From contig NZ_JACSQT010000001.1 in the NCBI RefSeq assembly GCF_014836495.1, forward strand, positions 248,001-312,000: DNA of 64,000 bases, read 5' to 3'. How positions within the stretch are numbered: position 1 is the first letter of the stretch; each line of letters begins with the position of its first letter. Below, piece by piece: positions 29,354-39,714 of this stretch. This DNA is from Cytobacillus stercorigallinarum (lineage in GTDB: Bacteria; Bacillota; Bacilli; Bacillales; Cytobacillaceae). The notes under the pieces were generated by a model, which was given only the letters and a program-made list of their open reading frames with translations, was not told where the DNA came from and made no database searches. The translations under genes were made by a program, and so were the position numbers.

Positions 29354-31681
29354 ATGACGAATAAGAAAGAGATCATCGTCCCCCTCCTGCCGCTTCGAGG
29401 TTTGCTCGTTTATCCTACAATGGTCCTACACTTAGATGTAGGTCGTGATAAATCAGTACAAGCACTTGAAAAAGCAATGGTAGATGACCATTTAATCTTT
29501 TTAACAACACAAAAGGACATTTCGATAGATGAGCCTGACAGCGATGATTTATATCATTTAGGTACTCTTACTCGGGTAAAACAAATGCTCAAATTGCCAA
29601 ATGGTACAATTCGTGTGCTAGTAGAAGGACTTAAACGGGCAAAAATAGCAGAGGTTTTAGATGATGAAGACTATTTTTCAGTAAAGGTTGAAGTGTTTGA
29701 GGAGTCTGAATCTCGTGATGTAGAAGACCAAGCATTAATGCGTACTCTTTTAAGTCATTTTGAACAATACATAAAAGTATCTAAAAAAATATCAACAGAA
29801 ACATTTACATCTGTTACAGATATTGAAGAACCCGGTCGTTTAGCTGATATTATTGCTTCTCATCTTCCTTTAAAACTAAAAGAGAAACAGGAAATCTTGG
29901 AGACAATTAATATAAAAGATCGTTTGAATCGTGTGATCAGCATTATTCATAACGAAAAAGAAGTGCTGAATTTAGAAAAGAAAATCGGCAATCGGGTAAA
30001 GAAATCGATGGAAAGAACGCAGAAAGAATATTATTTGCGCGAACAAATGAAAGCCATTCAAACGGAATTAGGCGATAAAGAAGGTAAAACAGGAGAAATT
30101 GCAGATTTAAAAGCGAAAATCGCAGAAGCAAATATGCCTAGTAATGTAGAAAATACAGCATTAAAAGAGCTGAATCGTTACGAAAAGGTCCCTTCTAGTT
30201 CGGCAGAAAGCTCTGTTATTCGAAATTATATCGATTGGCTATTAGCGATACCTTGGTCTAAAGAAACGGTCGATGATTTAAACATCAAAAAAGCAGAGAA
30301 AATCCTTGATCGAGATCATTATGGTTTAGAGAAAGTAAAAGAGAGAGTGCTTGAATATTTGGCGGTACAGCAATTAACGAACTCTTTAAAAGGCCCTATC
30401 CTCTGTCTCGTTGGACCTCCGGGTGTAGGGAAAACAAGTCTAGCGAAATCAATCGCTTCCTCTCTCAATCGTAATTTTGTCCGGGTATCTTTAGGAGGTG
30501 TCCGTGATGAATCAGAAATTCGCGGACATCGAAGAACGTATGTCGGTGCAATGCCGGGTAGAGTAATCCAGGGGATGAAAAAAGCAGGAACAGTTAATCC
30601 AGTATTTTTATTAGATGAGATTGATAAAATGTCTAATGATTTTCGTGGAGACCCATCATCGGCAATGCTTGAAGTATTAGATCCTGAGCAAAATCATAAC
30701 TTCAGTGATCACTATATTGAAGAGACGTATGATTTATCGAAGGTTATGTTCATTGCTACAGCTAACAATTTAAGTACAATTCCAGGACCATTATTAGATC
30801 GTATGGAAGTCATTTCAATTGCTGGTTATACAGAACATGAGAAGCTTCATATTGCTAAAGACCATCTTTTGCCAAAACAAATCAAAGAGCATGGTCTTTC
30901 GAAATCTCAATTGCAAGTGAGAGATGATGCTGTTCAAGCTGTTGTGCGTTATTATACAAGAGAAGCTGGTGTTAGGAGTTTAGAACGTCAATTGGCTAGT
31001 ATTTGTAGGAAAACGGCAAAAATTATTGTATCAGAAACGAAAAAAAGAGTGGTTGTTACTGCGAAATCGGTTGAAGATTTCTTAGGTAAGAAACGTTTTA
31101 GATACGGCCAGGCTGAATTAGAGGATCAAGTCGGTATCGCTACAGGACTTGCTTATACAACTGTAGGTGGAGATACACTTCAAATCGAAGTCTCTTTATC
31201 AAAAGGTAAAGGTAAGTTAGTCTTAACGGGTAAACTTGGTGATGTGATGAAAGAATCCGCTCAAGCAGCTTTTAGTTATGTGCGTTCAAATGCAAAGGAA
31301 TTAGGGATTGATGAGAATTTTCATGAGAAATTCGATATTCATATTCACGTTCCAGAAGGGGCTGTTCCTAAGGATGGTCCATCTGCAGGGATCACAATGA
31401 CTACTGCACTTGTTTCAGCATTAACGGGTGTACCAATTAGAAGAGAAGTAGGCATGACAGGTGAAGTAACATTGCGTGGTCGTGTCTTACCTATCGGTGG
31501 ATTAAAGGAGAAATCACTGAGCGCTCATCGCGCGGGATTAACAAAAATTATCTTACCGAAAGATAATGAAAAGGATATAGATGATATTCCAGAATCAATT
31601 CGTGAGGAACTTTCATTTGTGCTTGTATCCCATGTAGATGAAGTACTGAAAGCAGCGTTAGTAGACGGGGTGGAACAATGA
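29354..31681 (+). CDS. lonA: ATP-dependent protease LonA
   Basis: The 775-residue protein has an N-terminal LAN substrate-binding domain (about 8-200, starting [16 protein letters not shown]), a coiled-coil linker, an AAA+ module with Walker [10 protein letters not shown] near 354, and the C-terminal serine-lysine protease domain with S677 in DGPSAG and the lysine in GGLKEK. It degrades damaged and regulatory proteins. The ribosome-binding site TTTTGGAGGTG is strong. The stop overlaps the engB start (ATGA). Confidence 0.97.
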   Translation: MTNKKEIIVPLLPLRGLLVYPTMVLHLDVGRDKSVQALEKAMVDDHLIFLTTQKDISIDEPDSDDLYHLGTLTRVKQMLKLPNGTIRVLVEGLKRAKIAEVLDDEDYFSVKVEVFEESESRDVEDQALMRTLLSHFEQYIKVSKKISTETFTSVTDIEEPGRLADIIASHLPLKLKEKQEILETINIKDRLNRVISIIHNEKEVLNLEKKIGNRVKKSMERTQKEYYLREQMKAIQTELGDKEGKTGEIADLKAKIAEANMPSNVENTALKELNRYEKVPSSSAESSVIRNYIDWLLAIPWSKETVDDLNIKKAEKILDRDHYGLEKVKERVLEYLAVQQLTNSLKGPILCLVGPPGVGKTSLAKSIASSLNRNFVRVSLGGVRDESEIRGHRRTYVGAMPGRVIQGMKKAGTVNPVFLLDEIDKMSNDFRGDPSSAMLEVLDPEQNHNFSDHYIEETYDLSKVMFIATANNLSTIPGPLLDRMEVISIAGYTEHEKLHIAKDHLLPKQIKEHGLSKSQLQVRDDAVQAVVRYYTREAGVRSLERQLASICRKTAKIIVSETKKRVVVTAKSVEDFLGKKRFRYGQAELEDQVGIATGLAYTTVGGDTLQIEVSLSKGKGKLVLTGKLGDVMKESAQAAFSYVRSNAKELGIDENFHEKFDIHIHVPEGAVPKDGPSAGITMTTALVSALTGVPIRREVGMTGEVTLRGRVLPIGGLKEKSLSAHRAGLTKIILPKDNEKDIDDIPESIREELSFVLVSHVDEVLKAALVDGVEQ

Positions 31682-32259
31682 AGGTTGTAAGTTCAGATAT
31701 TGTCATCAGTGCCGTAAAGCCTGAACAATATCCAGATGTAGAATTACCAGAATTTGCATTAGCAGGTCGTTCGAATGTAGGGAAATCTTCTTTTATTAAT
31801 AAAATGTTGAATCGTAAAGGATTAGCAAGAATATCTTCTAAGCCTGGAAAAACGCAAACATTAAACTTTTATCTTATTAATGAAATCTTACATTTTGTTG
31901 ATGTACCAGGTTATGGCTATGCAAAAGTGTCAAAAAAAGAAAGGGAAGCATGGGGGAAAATGATTGAGACATACCTCACTTCTCGAGAACAATTACGAGC
32001 GGTTGTTCTTATTGTGGATTTAAGACATCAGCCTACTAAAGATGATGTGATGATGTATGAATTCCTTAAACATTATGAGATTCCTTGCATCATTATTGCC
32101 ACAAAAGCCGATAAAGTACCAAAATCAAAATGGCAGAAACATATTAAAGTGACGAGAGAAACACTTGACGTTGACCCTAGCGACTCTCTTATCTTATTCT
32201 CTTCAGAAACAGGCAAAGGGAAAGAGGAAGCATGGGCCGTTATTAAAGGTTTGATGTAA
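31678..32259 (+). CDS. engB: Ribosome biogenesis GTPase YsxC/EngB
   Basis: This 193-residue TRAFAC-class GTPase shows G1 GRSNVGKSS near residue 29, G3 DVPGYG near 77 and G4 TKADK near 144. YsxC is essential for assembly of the 50S subunit in B. subtilis. It is translationally coupled to lonA by a four-base overlap and followed by a strong terminator. Confidence 0.96.
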   Translation: MKVVSSDIVISAVKPEQYPDVELPEFALAGRSNVGKSSFINKMLNRKGLARISSKPGKTQTLNFYLINEILHFVDVPGYGYAKVSKKEREAWGKMIETYLTSREQLRAVVLIVDLRHQPTKDDVMMYEFLKHYEIPCIIIATKADKVPKSKWQKHIKVTRETLDVDPSDSLILFSSETGKGKEEAWAVIKGLM

Positions 32260-32288
32260 CCTGGTTCAAGGTTACAATCAAACATTTT

Positions 32289-32336
32289 AAAAAGACGAAC
32301 AAACCGGATGAGGCCGGATTTGTTCGTCTTTTTTTG
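32289..32336 (+). terminator. Rho-independent terminator after engB
   Basis: A long stem pairs AAAAAGACGAACAAA-CCGG with CCGGATTTGTTCGTCTTTTT (one bulged A), followed by more Ts. The A-run on the left means it could act in both directions. Confidence 0.92.
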
Positions 32337-32704
32337 TTAAAGATTTTCTTTTATCTTGGTAGGATGAAATGGTTATCAACACTTTAAGTTTAAAGATGCG
32401 CATTTGTTGAGAAGTTTACGTTTATTTTTCAGAATTTAGGGAAATTAGACTATGTATGTAAAATTGAGTTACATCATTTCACTTGTGAATCAAGTGGACC
32501 CTTCCCCTCTACTCTTAGTAATAGAGATGATATAGGAGGATACATGTTTAATAAGGAGGATAGAGGATAAGAGGGATGTGTGAGACTTTCTTACAGTTTT
32601 ATATCTTAAAATATCATAAAATATGAATTTTGAGAATAATTTGTAAGAGTGGTAAGGTTGATAGCATATATGAAAAAAGAACATACAAGGGGGATATTTT
32701 ACTA
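32337..32704 (+). other. Leader/intergenic region upstream of the amino-acid ABC transporter, with two tiny ORFs
   Basis: No known riboswitch or T-box was recognised. Two very short frames with good ribosome-binding sites lie in tandem: ATG 32544 to TAA 32570 (8 residues, preceded by TAGGAGGATAC) and ATG 32576 to TGA 32626 (16 residues). They could be leader peptides, or they may be chance. No convincing promoter pair was found. Confidence 0.45.
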
Positions 32705-33487
32705 GTGAAAAAGATACTTAAAGGAATGATTGTTGCTGCATCTGTAGCTGTATTAGCTGCATGTGGCTCAAATGAAGAAGCGAGTAGTGGAGGTATGGAT
32801 TTAGCAGAGGAAGGGAAATTCACTTATGCTTCATCGGGAGAATTTAATCCATTTAGTGTAACGCAAGATGATGGTTCAATGACAGGTTTCGACATTGAAG
32901 TAGCAGAAGCCGTTGCAAAAGAGCTAGGACTAGAACCAGTGCAGCAAAAATTTAAATTCGGTGGAATTGTTGAAGGTGTAAAATCAGGACGTTTTGATGC
33001 CGCTGTTGCTAGTCATACAATAACAGAAGAAAGGTTACAAGCCGTTGATTTCTCGATTCCTTACTATTATTCAGGCCCACAAATTTATGTGAGACCGGAT
33101 AGCGATATAGAAACATTAGAAGATTTAGAAGGTCTTGAAGTAGCTGTTGCTAAAGGAACAACGTATCAAAAAACAGTATCAGAAGTTACTGATAATATTA
33201 AGTTTTATGATAGCGATGTCGTAGCACTCGAGGCTTTATCTAGTGGAAAGCATGATGCGGTCATTACCGATTTTGTTACAGGTAAAGAAGCGATCGGTGC
33301 GGGTATGAATATTGAGGGAAAACAGCTTTTAGAAAAAAGTGAGCAAGCGATTGCTGTAGCCAAAGACAATGAAGAGCTACTTGAAAAAATTAACGATGCA
33401 TTAGAGAAGCTTCATGAAGATGGAACCTTGACTGAAATTAGCAAGGAATATATCGGCGAAGATATTACTGTAGAATCAGAAGAATAA
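32705..33487 (+). CDS. Polar amino-acid ABC transporter, substrate-binding lipoprotein
   Basis: This 260-residue family-3 periplasmic-binding-type protein has a lipoprotein signal peptide with lipobox VLAA-C20. The mature part contains the family-3 signature near residues 75-90 (GFDIEVAEAVAKELGL) and the LEGLEVAVAKGTT segment of the second lobe. It would capture a polar amino acid such as arginine, glutamine or cystine; the sequence alone does not settle which. The GTG at 32705 is preferred over the ATG at 32630, because only this start gives a normal signal peptide, with AAGGGGGA 10 bases upstream. It is followed by its permease and ATPase. Confidence 0.9.
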   Translation: MKKILKGMIVAASVAVLAACGSNEEASSGGMDLAEEGKFTYASSGEFNPFSVTQDDGSMTGFDIEVAEAVAKELGLEPVQQKFKFGGIVEGVKSGRFDAAVASHTITEERLQAVDFSIPYYYSGPQIYVRPDSDIETLEDLEGLEVAVAKGTTYQKTVSEVTDNIKFYDSDVVALEALSSGKHDAVITDFVTGKEAIGAGMNIEGKQLLEKSEQAIAVAKDNEELLEKINDALEKLHEDGTLTEISKEYIGEDITVESEE

Positions 33488-33496
33488 TTTTCTGTT

Positions 33497-33533
33497 GGCG
33501 AATGCATCTCCGTTTATTGCGTATGCATTCGCC
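33497..33533 (+). other. Intercistronic hairpin between binding protein and permease genes
   Basis: A perfect 11-bp stem GGCGAATGCAT / ATGCATTCGCC with no T-run. Hairpins at this spot in ABC operons commonly protect the 3' end of the binding-protein mRNA and give it in excess over the membrane parts. Confidence 0.7.
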
Positions 33534-33577
33534 TCTTGCATCTAAAAAGAAAATACACTTTACCTTAAGGAGGAAAT

Positions 33578-34228
33578 ATGGACATACTAACAACGTTTGT
33601 TGACACCTTCCCGATGTTTTTTGAGGGAATGCTCCTAACTTTTCAATTAACAATCGTCTCAATTTTTATTGCTATTTTTATCGGTCTCTTTTTTGCTATG
33701 TTAAAGATATCTAAAGTGAAAGTATTAGAGTGGGTTGCGGACCTCTATATCTTCTTAGTCAGAGGAACACCTCTCGTTGTGCAAATCTTTATCTTTTATT
33801 TCGGTTTAACTTCATTAAATATTTCCGGTTTTTGGTCCGTTGTTTTAGGTTTAGCCTTCCATAATGGTGCCTATATTGCAGAAATTTTCAGAGGAGCCAT
33901 TCAATCTATTGAAAGTGGTCAAATGGAGGCAGGTCGTTCCCTAGGGATGAGTGCAGGCTTAACAATGAGAAGAATAATTTTACCACAAGCAAGCAGACGC
34001 GCTTTGCCACCACTCGGGAACCAATTTATTATTGCGTTAAAGGATTCTTCACTAGCTTCATTTGTAGGGGTCTATGAGCTCTTTAATATTGCCACAACAC
34101 AAGGATCAATCAATTATGATTATATGACTTACTTATTGATTGTTGCCGTCTATTATTTAGTGCTTGTTCTTCTATTTACAGTTATTGTGAACCTTGTTGA
34201 GAAGAAAATGTCTAATAGTGAGCGATAG
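33578..34228 (+). CDS. Polar amino-acid ABC transporter, permease
   Basis: This 216-residue HisM-type permease has about five transmembrane segments. The conserved EAA loop near residues 125-145 (EAGRSLGMSAGLTMRRIILP) contacts the ATPase, and the upstream RGTPLVVQIF motif is typical. The ribosome-binding site AAGGAGG lies five bases before the ATG. Confidence 0.93.
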   Translation: MDILTTFVDTFPMFFEGMLLTFQLTIVSIFIAIFIGLFFAMLKISKVKVLEWVADLYIFLVRGTPLVVQIFIFYFGLTSLNISGFWSVVLGLAFHNGAYIAEIFRGAIQSIESGQMEAGRSLGMSAGLTMRRIILPQASRRALPPLGNQFIIALKDSSLASFVGVYELFNIATTQGSINYDYMTYLLIVAVYYLVLVLLFTVIVNLVEKKMSNSER

Positions 34229-34244
34229 AAAGGGATGAATATAG

Positions 34245-34982
34245 ATGAGTGAATCAATTATGATTAATATAGAGAAATTAAATAAGTCTTTTGGTGATCT
34301 TCATGTATTAAAAGATATTGATTTTACAGTAAAAGAAAGCGATGTTGTTTGTCTAATCGGTGCCAGTGGTTCTGGTAAAAGCACATTGCTAAGATGTCTT
34401 AACTTTCTAGAATTAAAAGATAGTGGAACCATTACATTAGAGGGTGAAGTAATAGAAAAAGATTCTCATGACTTAAATGAAATTAGACAAAGAGTAGGAA
34501 TGGTGTTTCAGCACTTTCATCTCTTCCCTCATAAAACAGTCATACAAAATATAATGGAAGCACCGATGCAAGTGAAAAAAATATCGAAAAAGGAAGCGGA
34601 GGAACAAGCGTTAGTCCTGTTAGATAAAGTTGGCTTATCGGATAAGAAAGATGTTTATCCATCTAAACTTTCAGGTGGTCAAAAGCAGCGTGTTGCCATT
34701 GCAAGGGCATTAGCAATGAAGCCGGATGTAATGCTGTTTGATGAACCAACTTCTGCACTAGACCCAGAATTAGTAGGTGAAGTGTTAGCAACAATGAAAG
34801 AACTTGCTGAAGAAGGGATGACGATGATTGTTGTCACGCATGAAATGGGATTTGCGCGGGAAGTGGCAGATTGGGCAGTGTATATGCATGATGGTAAAAT
34901 TGTTGAAGTCGGTCATCCTGAAGAGTTATTTAATCATCCAAAGGAAGAAAGAACGAAAAGTTTCTTAGATTCTGTTCTATAA
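34245..34982 (+). CDS. Polar amino-acid ABC transporter, ATP-binding protein
   Basis: This 245-residue ABC ATPase has Walker [10 protein letters not shown] near residue 38, the Q-loop MVFQHFHLF near 85, the signature [15 protein letters not shown] near 143, Walker [15 protein letters not shown] near 164 and the switch histidine in VVTHEMGFA near 200. Its spacing of 16 bases from the permease gene and the shared terminator define a three-gene operon. Confidence 0.95.
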   Translation: MSESIMINIEKLNKSFGDLHVLKDIDFTVKESDVVCLIGASGSGKSTLLRCLNFLELKDSGTITLEGEVIEKDSHDLNEIRQRVGMVFQHFHLFPHKTVIQNIMEAPMQVKKISKKEAEEQALVLLDKVGLSDKKDVYPSKLSGGQKQRVAIARALAMKPDVMLFDEPTSALDPELVGEVLATMKELAEEGMTMIVVTHEMGFAREVADWAVYMHDGKIVEVGHPEELFNHPKEERTKSFLDSVL

Positions 34983-35004
34983 AAGTGAATAATTAACAAA
35001 AACG

Positions 35005-35033
35005 AAAAAAACGAACATTTTGTTCGTTTTTTT
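35005..35033 (+). terminator. Bidirectional terminator between the ABC operon and the convergent membrane-protein gene
   Basis: AAAAAAACGAACA pairs with TGTTCGTTTTTTT. A- and T-runs on the two sides allow use by both the plus-strand ABC operon and the minus-strand gene that ends at 35054. Confidence 0.87.
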
Positions 35034-35053
35034 CAATGGAAGTTTCTCATAGA

Positions 35054-35536
35054 TTATTTTCTTTTACTAAGGAAAAAGAGGCCAATGATAATAAAAATAG
35101 CAGGCCAGAATTTCGTTATGTATGAAATGATCTCACCGTAGCTACCTGCATATTGCAAAATTTTATCATAAAATAATAAAGTAATGGCTAATACTAACAT
35201 AAGAAACCCTTGCAAGAGGCCATTGCCTGTTTTTAAGTAATATAATAAAAAAGCAAGGGCAATAATAAGGACAAAGGCACCGATATGATTAGGCCATATG
35301 CTTAAACGATCAACAATGATGAAATGTAAACCAAACCCAAAGAGAATCACACCGGGAAATATAGCATTATATTCATTACCGCTATATGCTTGGATTAAAA
35401 AAGCCAAACCTGTAATAGCTAGTAATACTGGCCAGGTCAATAGCGATTGTAAACTCTCAACCTGTAATTGCTGAATGAGAAAGAAACAGCCGTAGCCTAC
35501 TAAGATAATGCCGGCAAATAGTCGTTGACTTTTCAT
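35054..35536 (-). CDS. ysxD: Small multi-span membrane protein (position of ysxD)
   Basis: The 160-residue protein is very hydrophobic, with about six to seven predicted membrane helices (for example LFAGIILVGYGCFFLIQQL, LLTWPVLLAITGLAFLI, FWPAIFIIIGLFFL). Repeated Trp-Pro pairs before helices recall the LiaF/DUF5668 transmembrane module. It has the size and position of B. subtilis ysxD, between engB and hemA, and the assignment is mainly positional. It is transcribed convergently to the ABC operon and away from hemA. The function is unknown. Confidence 0.75.
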   Translation of the reverse strand: MKSQRLFAGIILVGYGCFFLIQQLQVESLQSLLTWPVLLAITGLAFLIQAYSGNEYNAIFPGVILFGFGLHFIIVDRLSIWPNHIGAFVLIIALAFLLYYLKTGNGLLQGFLMLVLAITLLFYDKILQYAGSYGEIISYITKFWPAIFIIIGLFFLSKRK

Positions 35537-35626
35537 TTATTCACCACTTTCAGTTAGGTACACTTGAATATTAGACAGTTTTTTGGTATTGTACATAGTG
35601 GAGTGTTTATGATAATAAATATCAAA

Positions 35627-35641
35627 TTATAATAGTTCTAA
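35627..35641 (+). promoter_or_regulatory. Candidate PerR box upstream of hemA
   Basis: TTATAATAGTTCTAA matches 12 of 14 defined positions of the PerR box TTATAATNATTATAA. The hemA operon is PerR-controlled in B. subtilis. The site is about 60 bases upstream of the -35 region, farther than ideal for a repressor. Confidence 0.38.
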
Positions 35642-35700
35642 ATTAATCATTTACTACTCAAATATCATATCATATGTGTTCATACTCTGTTCACATTTCT

Positions 35701-35731
35701 TTGAAACAGCTTGTAAAGATAATGTTATAAT
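35701..35731 (+). promoter_or_regulatory. Candidate sigma-A promoter of the hem operon
   Basis: A perfect TATAAT (35726-35731) is preceded after 19 bases by TTGAAA (35701-35706). The spacer is long. The start near 35738 leaves a 37-base leader before hemA. Confidence 0.5.
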
Positions 35732-35774
35732 ATATGTAGGTAATTATGCAATTTTTTTGGGGGGTCTACTAAAA

Positions 35775-37115
35775 ATGCATATCGTGGTCGTTGGTCTAAA
35801 CTATCAAACAGCCCCTGTGGAAATTAGAGAAAGATTAACATTCGATCCTTCTCAATTGGGTGAGGCAATGCAAGCATTGCAACAAAAGAAAAGCATCTTG
35901 GAAAATGTAATTCTATCCACATGTAATCGGACCGAAATCTATGCGGTTGTCGATCAACTGCATACAGGTAGATATTATATTAAAGAATTTTTAGCCGATT
36001 GGTTTCAAATAGATCAAAATGAATTTTCGCCCTTTCTTTTTATTTATGAACATGATGGTGCGATAGAGCATTTATTTAAAGTCGGTAGTGGATTAAACTC
36101 AATGGTCCTAGGAGAAACACAAATTTTAGGCCAAGTTCGCTCTAGTTTTTTGCAAGCGCAAGTGGAACATACAACTGGAACAATTTTCAATCAATTATTC
36201 AAGCAGTCCATTACGTTTGCTAAAAAGGCACATTCCGAAACGGATATTGGCGCAAATGCCGTATCTGTTAGTTATGCTGCAGTTGAACTTGCTAAGAAAA
36301 TATTCGGTCAAATTACGAATAAGCAAGTCCTAATTCTCGGAGCAGGTAAAATGGGCGAATTAGCGATACAACATCTTCATGCAAATGGTGCCAATGTTAC
36401 GGTAATTAATCGTACTTTTGAGAAAGCGAAAAATTTAGCACATCGCTATGAAGGACAGGCGAAATTAATGCAAGAATTACAATGTGCATTAGTGGAAGCT
36501 GATATCGTGATTTCTTCTACAGGTGCAAACAATTATATGATTACAAAAGAGATGATGGCAGATGTAGAAAGATTGCGGAAAGGTAAGCCATTATTTATGG
36601 TTGATATTGCTGTTCCACGTGATTTAGATCCAGCACTTGCTGATCTAGATAGCGTTTTCTTATATGATATTGATGATCTAGAAGGTATTGTTGAAGCGAA
36701 TTTGCAAGAGCGTAAAAAAGCAGCGGAGAAAATTCAATTATTAATCGAAAGTGAAATCGTTGAATTTAAACAGTGGCTTAAACTTCTAGGTGTGGTACCT
36801 GTCATCTCAGCTTTAAGAGAGAAAGCTCTTGCTATTCAGGCTGACACAATGAAGAGTTTGGAAAGAAAGCTTCCAAACCTAACAGAACGGGAAAGAAAAG
36901 TGGTTAGCAAGCACACGAAGAGTATTGTGAACCAAATGTTGAAAGACCCTGTATTACAAGCAAAAGAATTGGCAGGACATAAAAATGCTGATAAAGCATT
37001 AGAATTGTTCGTGAAAATATTTAATATAGAGGATCTTGTTGTCCAACAAATCGAAAAACAAGAACAACCAAAATCAGATCGTGTAAAGGTGCAACAGACA
37101 TCCTTTCAATCATAA
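35775..37115 (+). CDS. hemA: Glutamyl-tRNA reductase
   Basis: This 446-residue enzyme catalyses the first step of C5-pathway tetrapyrrole synthesis: NADPH-dependent reduction of glutamyl-tRNA(Glu) to glutamate-1-semialdehyde. The catalytic cysteine is C50 in [12 protein letters not shown], and the [17 protein letters not shown] signature lies near 100-116. The NADPH Rossmann motif [11 protein letters not shown] is near 185, and a C-terminal dimerisation helix follows. The ATG at 35775 gives the standard [10 protein letters not shown] start; the upstream in-frame ATG at 35676 lies before the promoter. The ribosome-binding sequence is an unusual G-tract, TTTTTTGGGGGG. Confidence 0.96.
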   Translation: MHIVVVGLNYQTAPVEIRERLTFDPSQLGEAMQALQQKKSILENVILSTCNRTEIYAVVDQLHTGRYYIKEFLADWFQIDQNEFSPFLFIYEHDGAIEHLFKVGSGLNSMVLGETQILGQVRSSFLQAQVEHTTGTIFNQLFKQSITFAKKAHSETDIGANAVSVSYAAVELAKKIFGQITNKQVLILGAGKMGELAIQHLHANGANVTVINRTFEKAKNLAHRYEGQAKLMQELQCALVEADIVISSTGANNYMITKEMMADVERLRKGKPLFMVDIAVPRDLDPALADLDSVFLYDIDDLEGIVEANLQERKKAAEKIQLLIESEIVEFKQWLKLLGVVPVISALREKALAIQADTMKSLERKLPNLTERERKVVSKHTKSIVNQMLKDPVLQAKELAGHKNADKALELFVKIFNIEDLVVQQIEKQEQPKSDRVKVQQTSFQS

Positions 37116-37130
37116 AAAGGGGTACTGTCC

Positions 37131-37964
37131 ATGTTTGATATCTATATGGCACGCCTGCATGAATTTACTGTCGTTCTTTATGCAGCGAGTGTACTTCTCT
37201 ACTTTATTGACTTTTTAGCAAGTAACCGGAAGGCCAATCGTGTAGCCTTCTGGTTACTTGCATTTGTATGGGGATTACAGACGATATTCTTATTACTCTA
37301 TATGTGGAATACGGGAAGATTTCCTGTATTAACGATATTTGAAGGTTTATACTTCTACGCATGGATACTTATTACATTTTCTTTAATTATTAATCGCATT
37401 ATGAAAGTTGATTTTATCGTTTTCTTCACAAATGTACTTGGTTTTTTTATTATGGCTTTACATACATTTGCTCCTATTGAGATTGAATCAGATGTGTTGG
37501 CGAATCAATTGATGTCTGAGCTCCTCTTTTTTCATATTATTGGTGCGATTCTCTCATATGGTGCTTTTTCATTGTCATTTGTATTTGCTCTTTTATATTT
37601 GATTCAATATGATTTGTTGAAGAGAAAAAAGTGGGGTTCAAGGCTGATTCGAATTGCGAATTTATCACAACTAGAAAAAATGTCTTATCTATTTGCTAGT
37701 ATAGGGGTGCCTATGTTAGTGATTAGTTTAATATTAGGGATACAATGGGCTTATATGAAATTACCAAATATGGTATGGTTGGATTCAAAAGTGCTTGGTT
37801 CCTTATTGGTCCTCATTTTGTATAGTATTTACTTATATTTAAAGGTTGGCAGAGGAATGAGTGGTAAATCACTTGCTACTTGGAATGTGGCTGCTTTCCT
37901 TGTTGTATTAATTAATTTTTTCTTATTTGGAAGGTTATCGTCTTTCCATTTCTGGTATGAATAA
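37131..37964 (+). CDS. hemX: HemX, CcsA-like membrane protein that regulates HemA
   Basis: The 277-residue protein has about eight transmembrane helices of the cytochrome c assembly (CcsA/HemX) family. HemX lowers the amount of HemA protein in B. subtilis. It lies 15 bases after hemA with AAAAAGGGG upstream. Confidence 0.93.
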   Translation: MFDIYMARLHEFTVVLYAASVLLYFIDFLASNRKANRVAFWLLAFVWGLQTIFLLLYMWNTGRFPVLTIFEGLYFYAWILITFSLIINRIMKVDFIVFFTNVLGFFIMALHTFAPIEIESDVLANQLMSELLFFHIIGAILSYGAFSLSFVFALLYLIQYDLLKRKKWGSRLIRIANLSQLEKMSYLFASIGVPMLVISLILGIQWAYMKLPNMVWLDSKVLGSLLVLILYSIYLYLKVGRGMSGKSLATWNVAAFLVVLINFFLFGRLSSFHFWYE

Positions 37965-38001
37965 GAAAAGGAATATGTTTTTAAAGAATAGGGAGGCTGT
38001 C

Positions 38002-38937
38002 ATGAGAAAAATAATTGTCGGTTCAAGAAGAAGTAAGCTTGCGTTAACACAAACGAATTGGGTGATTGAACAGTTACGCCGTTTGAATCCTGCAGTTGAT
38101 TTTGAAGTAAAAGAAATTGTGACAAAAGGAGATAAAATCCTGGATGTTACCCTTTCAAAGGTAGGAGGAAAAGGCCTATTCGTTAAAGAAATAGAACAAG
38201 CGATGTTAGATAAGGAAATTGACATGGCTGTACATAGTATGAAGGACATGCCAGCTGTCTTACCTGAAGGATTGACCATTGGTTGTATTCCGGAAAGAGA
38301 AGACTATCGAGATGCACTTATTTCCAAAGGCCATGTGAAATTAGCTGACTTAAAACCAGGCGCAATTATCGGGACAAGTAGTTTAAGAAGAGGTTCACAA
38401 CTCTTGGCTAAAAGACCAGATTTAGAAATTAAATGGATTCGCGGGAATATTGATACACGTCTTGCTAAGCTTGAAACAGAAGAATATGATGCCATTATTC
38501 TGGCTGCTGCCGGCCTATCAAGAATGGGATGGACAAAGGAAATCGTTACAGAATTTATTGATCCAGATATTTGTTTACCAGCCGTTGGTCAAGGTGCACT
38601 CTCTATCGAATGTAGAGAAGATGATCATGAACTAAGAAAACTTTTAGATGCATTCACATGTGAGGAAACGAAAAAAACAGTGCTTGCCGAGCGTGCATTT
38701 CTTCATAAAATGGAGGGCGGTTGCCAAGTGCCAATTGCCGGATTTGCACGTTTAACTGAGAATGGGGAAGTAAGTTTAACTGGCTTAGTTGGTTCTCCGG
38801 ATGGCCGTACGATTTATAAAGATATGGTTGTTGGCGATGATCCTGAGACAATAGGGTATCAAGTTGCAGAAAATTTATCGGAATTAGGTGCAAAAGCATT
38901 AATTGATGCAGTTAAAGAGGAGTTAGACAAAGGATGA
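38002..38937 (+). CDS. hemC: Porphobilinogen deaminase (hydroxymethylbilane synthase)
   Basis: This 311-residue enzyme polymerises four porphobilinogens. The dipyrromethane cofactor cysteine is C241 in [12 protein letters not shown]. The N-terminal [12 protein letters not shown] and the substrate-binding [10 protein letters not shown] (near 75) are present. The ATG at 38002 follows AGGGAGGC; the longer frame from 37927 would run back into hemX and is rejected. The stop overlaps hemD (ATGA). Confidence 0.96.
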   Translation: MRKIIVGSRRSKLALTQTNWVIEQLRRLNPAVDFEVKEIVTKGDKILDVTLSKVGGKGLFVKEIEQAMLDKEIDMAVHSMKDMPAVLPEGLTIGCIPEREDYRDALISKGHVKLADLKPGAIIGTSSLRRGSQLLAKRPDLEIKWIRGNIDTRLAKLETEEYDAIILAAAGLSRMGWTKEIVTEFIDPDICLPAVGQGALSIECREDDHELRKLLDAFTCEETKKTVLAERAFLHKMEGGCQVPIAGFARLTENGEVSLTGLVGSPDGRTIYKDMVVGDDPETIGYQVAENLSELGAKALIDAVKEELDKG

Positions 38938-39695
38938 TTCATGAGGACAGTGCCTTACATGGAATGTCTGTCCTTATTCCCCGAAGTAAAGATCAATCGG
39001 AGGCTAGTGGTGAGTTGGTCAGATCCCTTGGTGGACATCCAGTGATTATCCCATTAATTTCTTTTAGAGAAACAACAGATGCCCATTCTTTAAAAACCAT
39101 CGATTTCACACAATATCAATGGGTTATTTTCACAAGTAGTGTGTCAGTTGATGTGTTTTTTACATATGTGTCACAAAAGACTAACTTACCAAAGTTGGCC
39201 GTTATAGGAAAGAAAACGGCTGAAACGTTGGCGCAATATGACATGAAAGCTGATTTCATGCCATCGGAATTTGTTGCTGAAACATTTGCCCATGAATTTA
39301 TCGCCATTTTAGGGGGAGAACAAAATATTTTCTTGCCTAAGGGCAACCTCGCCCGCGATTTTATTAAGCAAAAGCTTGTGGAAGCAAAGCATAGAGTGAC
39401 TGAACGAATCGTTTATGAAAATTTTTTTCCTGACGAGAGTAAACAAGTATTAACAGATCGCTTATTGAATGAGGGCATAGATATATTATTATTTACGAGC
39501 CCGTCAACAATTGACCATTTTATGGAAATTGTCGAGCGTTATGGTTTGAAGGATCAAATAAGGAAGAGTATCATCGGTTGTATCGGACCAATAGCTGCAA
39601 AAAGAGCAGAATTTTACGGTTTGAAGGTACATGCTGTACCGACAGTATATACATTTAAACATTTAATTAATGAAGTAATTAAAGTCATTTCTTAA
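38934..39695 (+). CDS. hemD: Uroporphyrinogen-III synthase
   Basis: This 253-residue protein has the two-lobed HemD fold. The family diverges strongly; visible landmarks are the [13 protein letters not shown] segment near 66 and the [17 protein letters not shown] segment near 184. It cyclises and inverts ring D of hydroxymethylbilane. It is coupled to hemC by a four-base overlap. Confidence 0.94.
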   Translation: MIHEDSALHGMSVLIPRSKDQSEASGELVRSLGGHPVIIPLISFRETTDAHSLKTIDFTQYQWVIFTSSVSVDVFFTYVSQKTNLPKLAVIGKKTAETLAQYDMKADFMPSEFVAETFAHEFIAILGGEQNIFLPKGNLARDFIKQKLVEAKHRVTERIVYENFFPDESKQVLTDRLLNEGIDILLFTSPSTIDHFMEIVERYGLKDQIRKSIIGCIGPIAAKRAEFYGLKVHAVPTVYTFKHLINEVIKVIS

Positions 39696-39714
39696 TCAAG
39701 TTGGAGGTAGTACA

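Noticed and set aside
32337..32704. Amino-acid riboswitch or T-box upstream of the ABC transporter
   Set aside because: No T-box bulge, SAM, lysine or glycine riboswitch core sequence was found by eye, and there is no terminator before the coding region.
37927..38001. N-terminal extension of HemC overlapping hemX
   Set aside because: ATG 38002 has a strong ribosome-binding site and gives the family start [15 protein letters not shown]; the extension has no counterpart.
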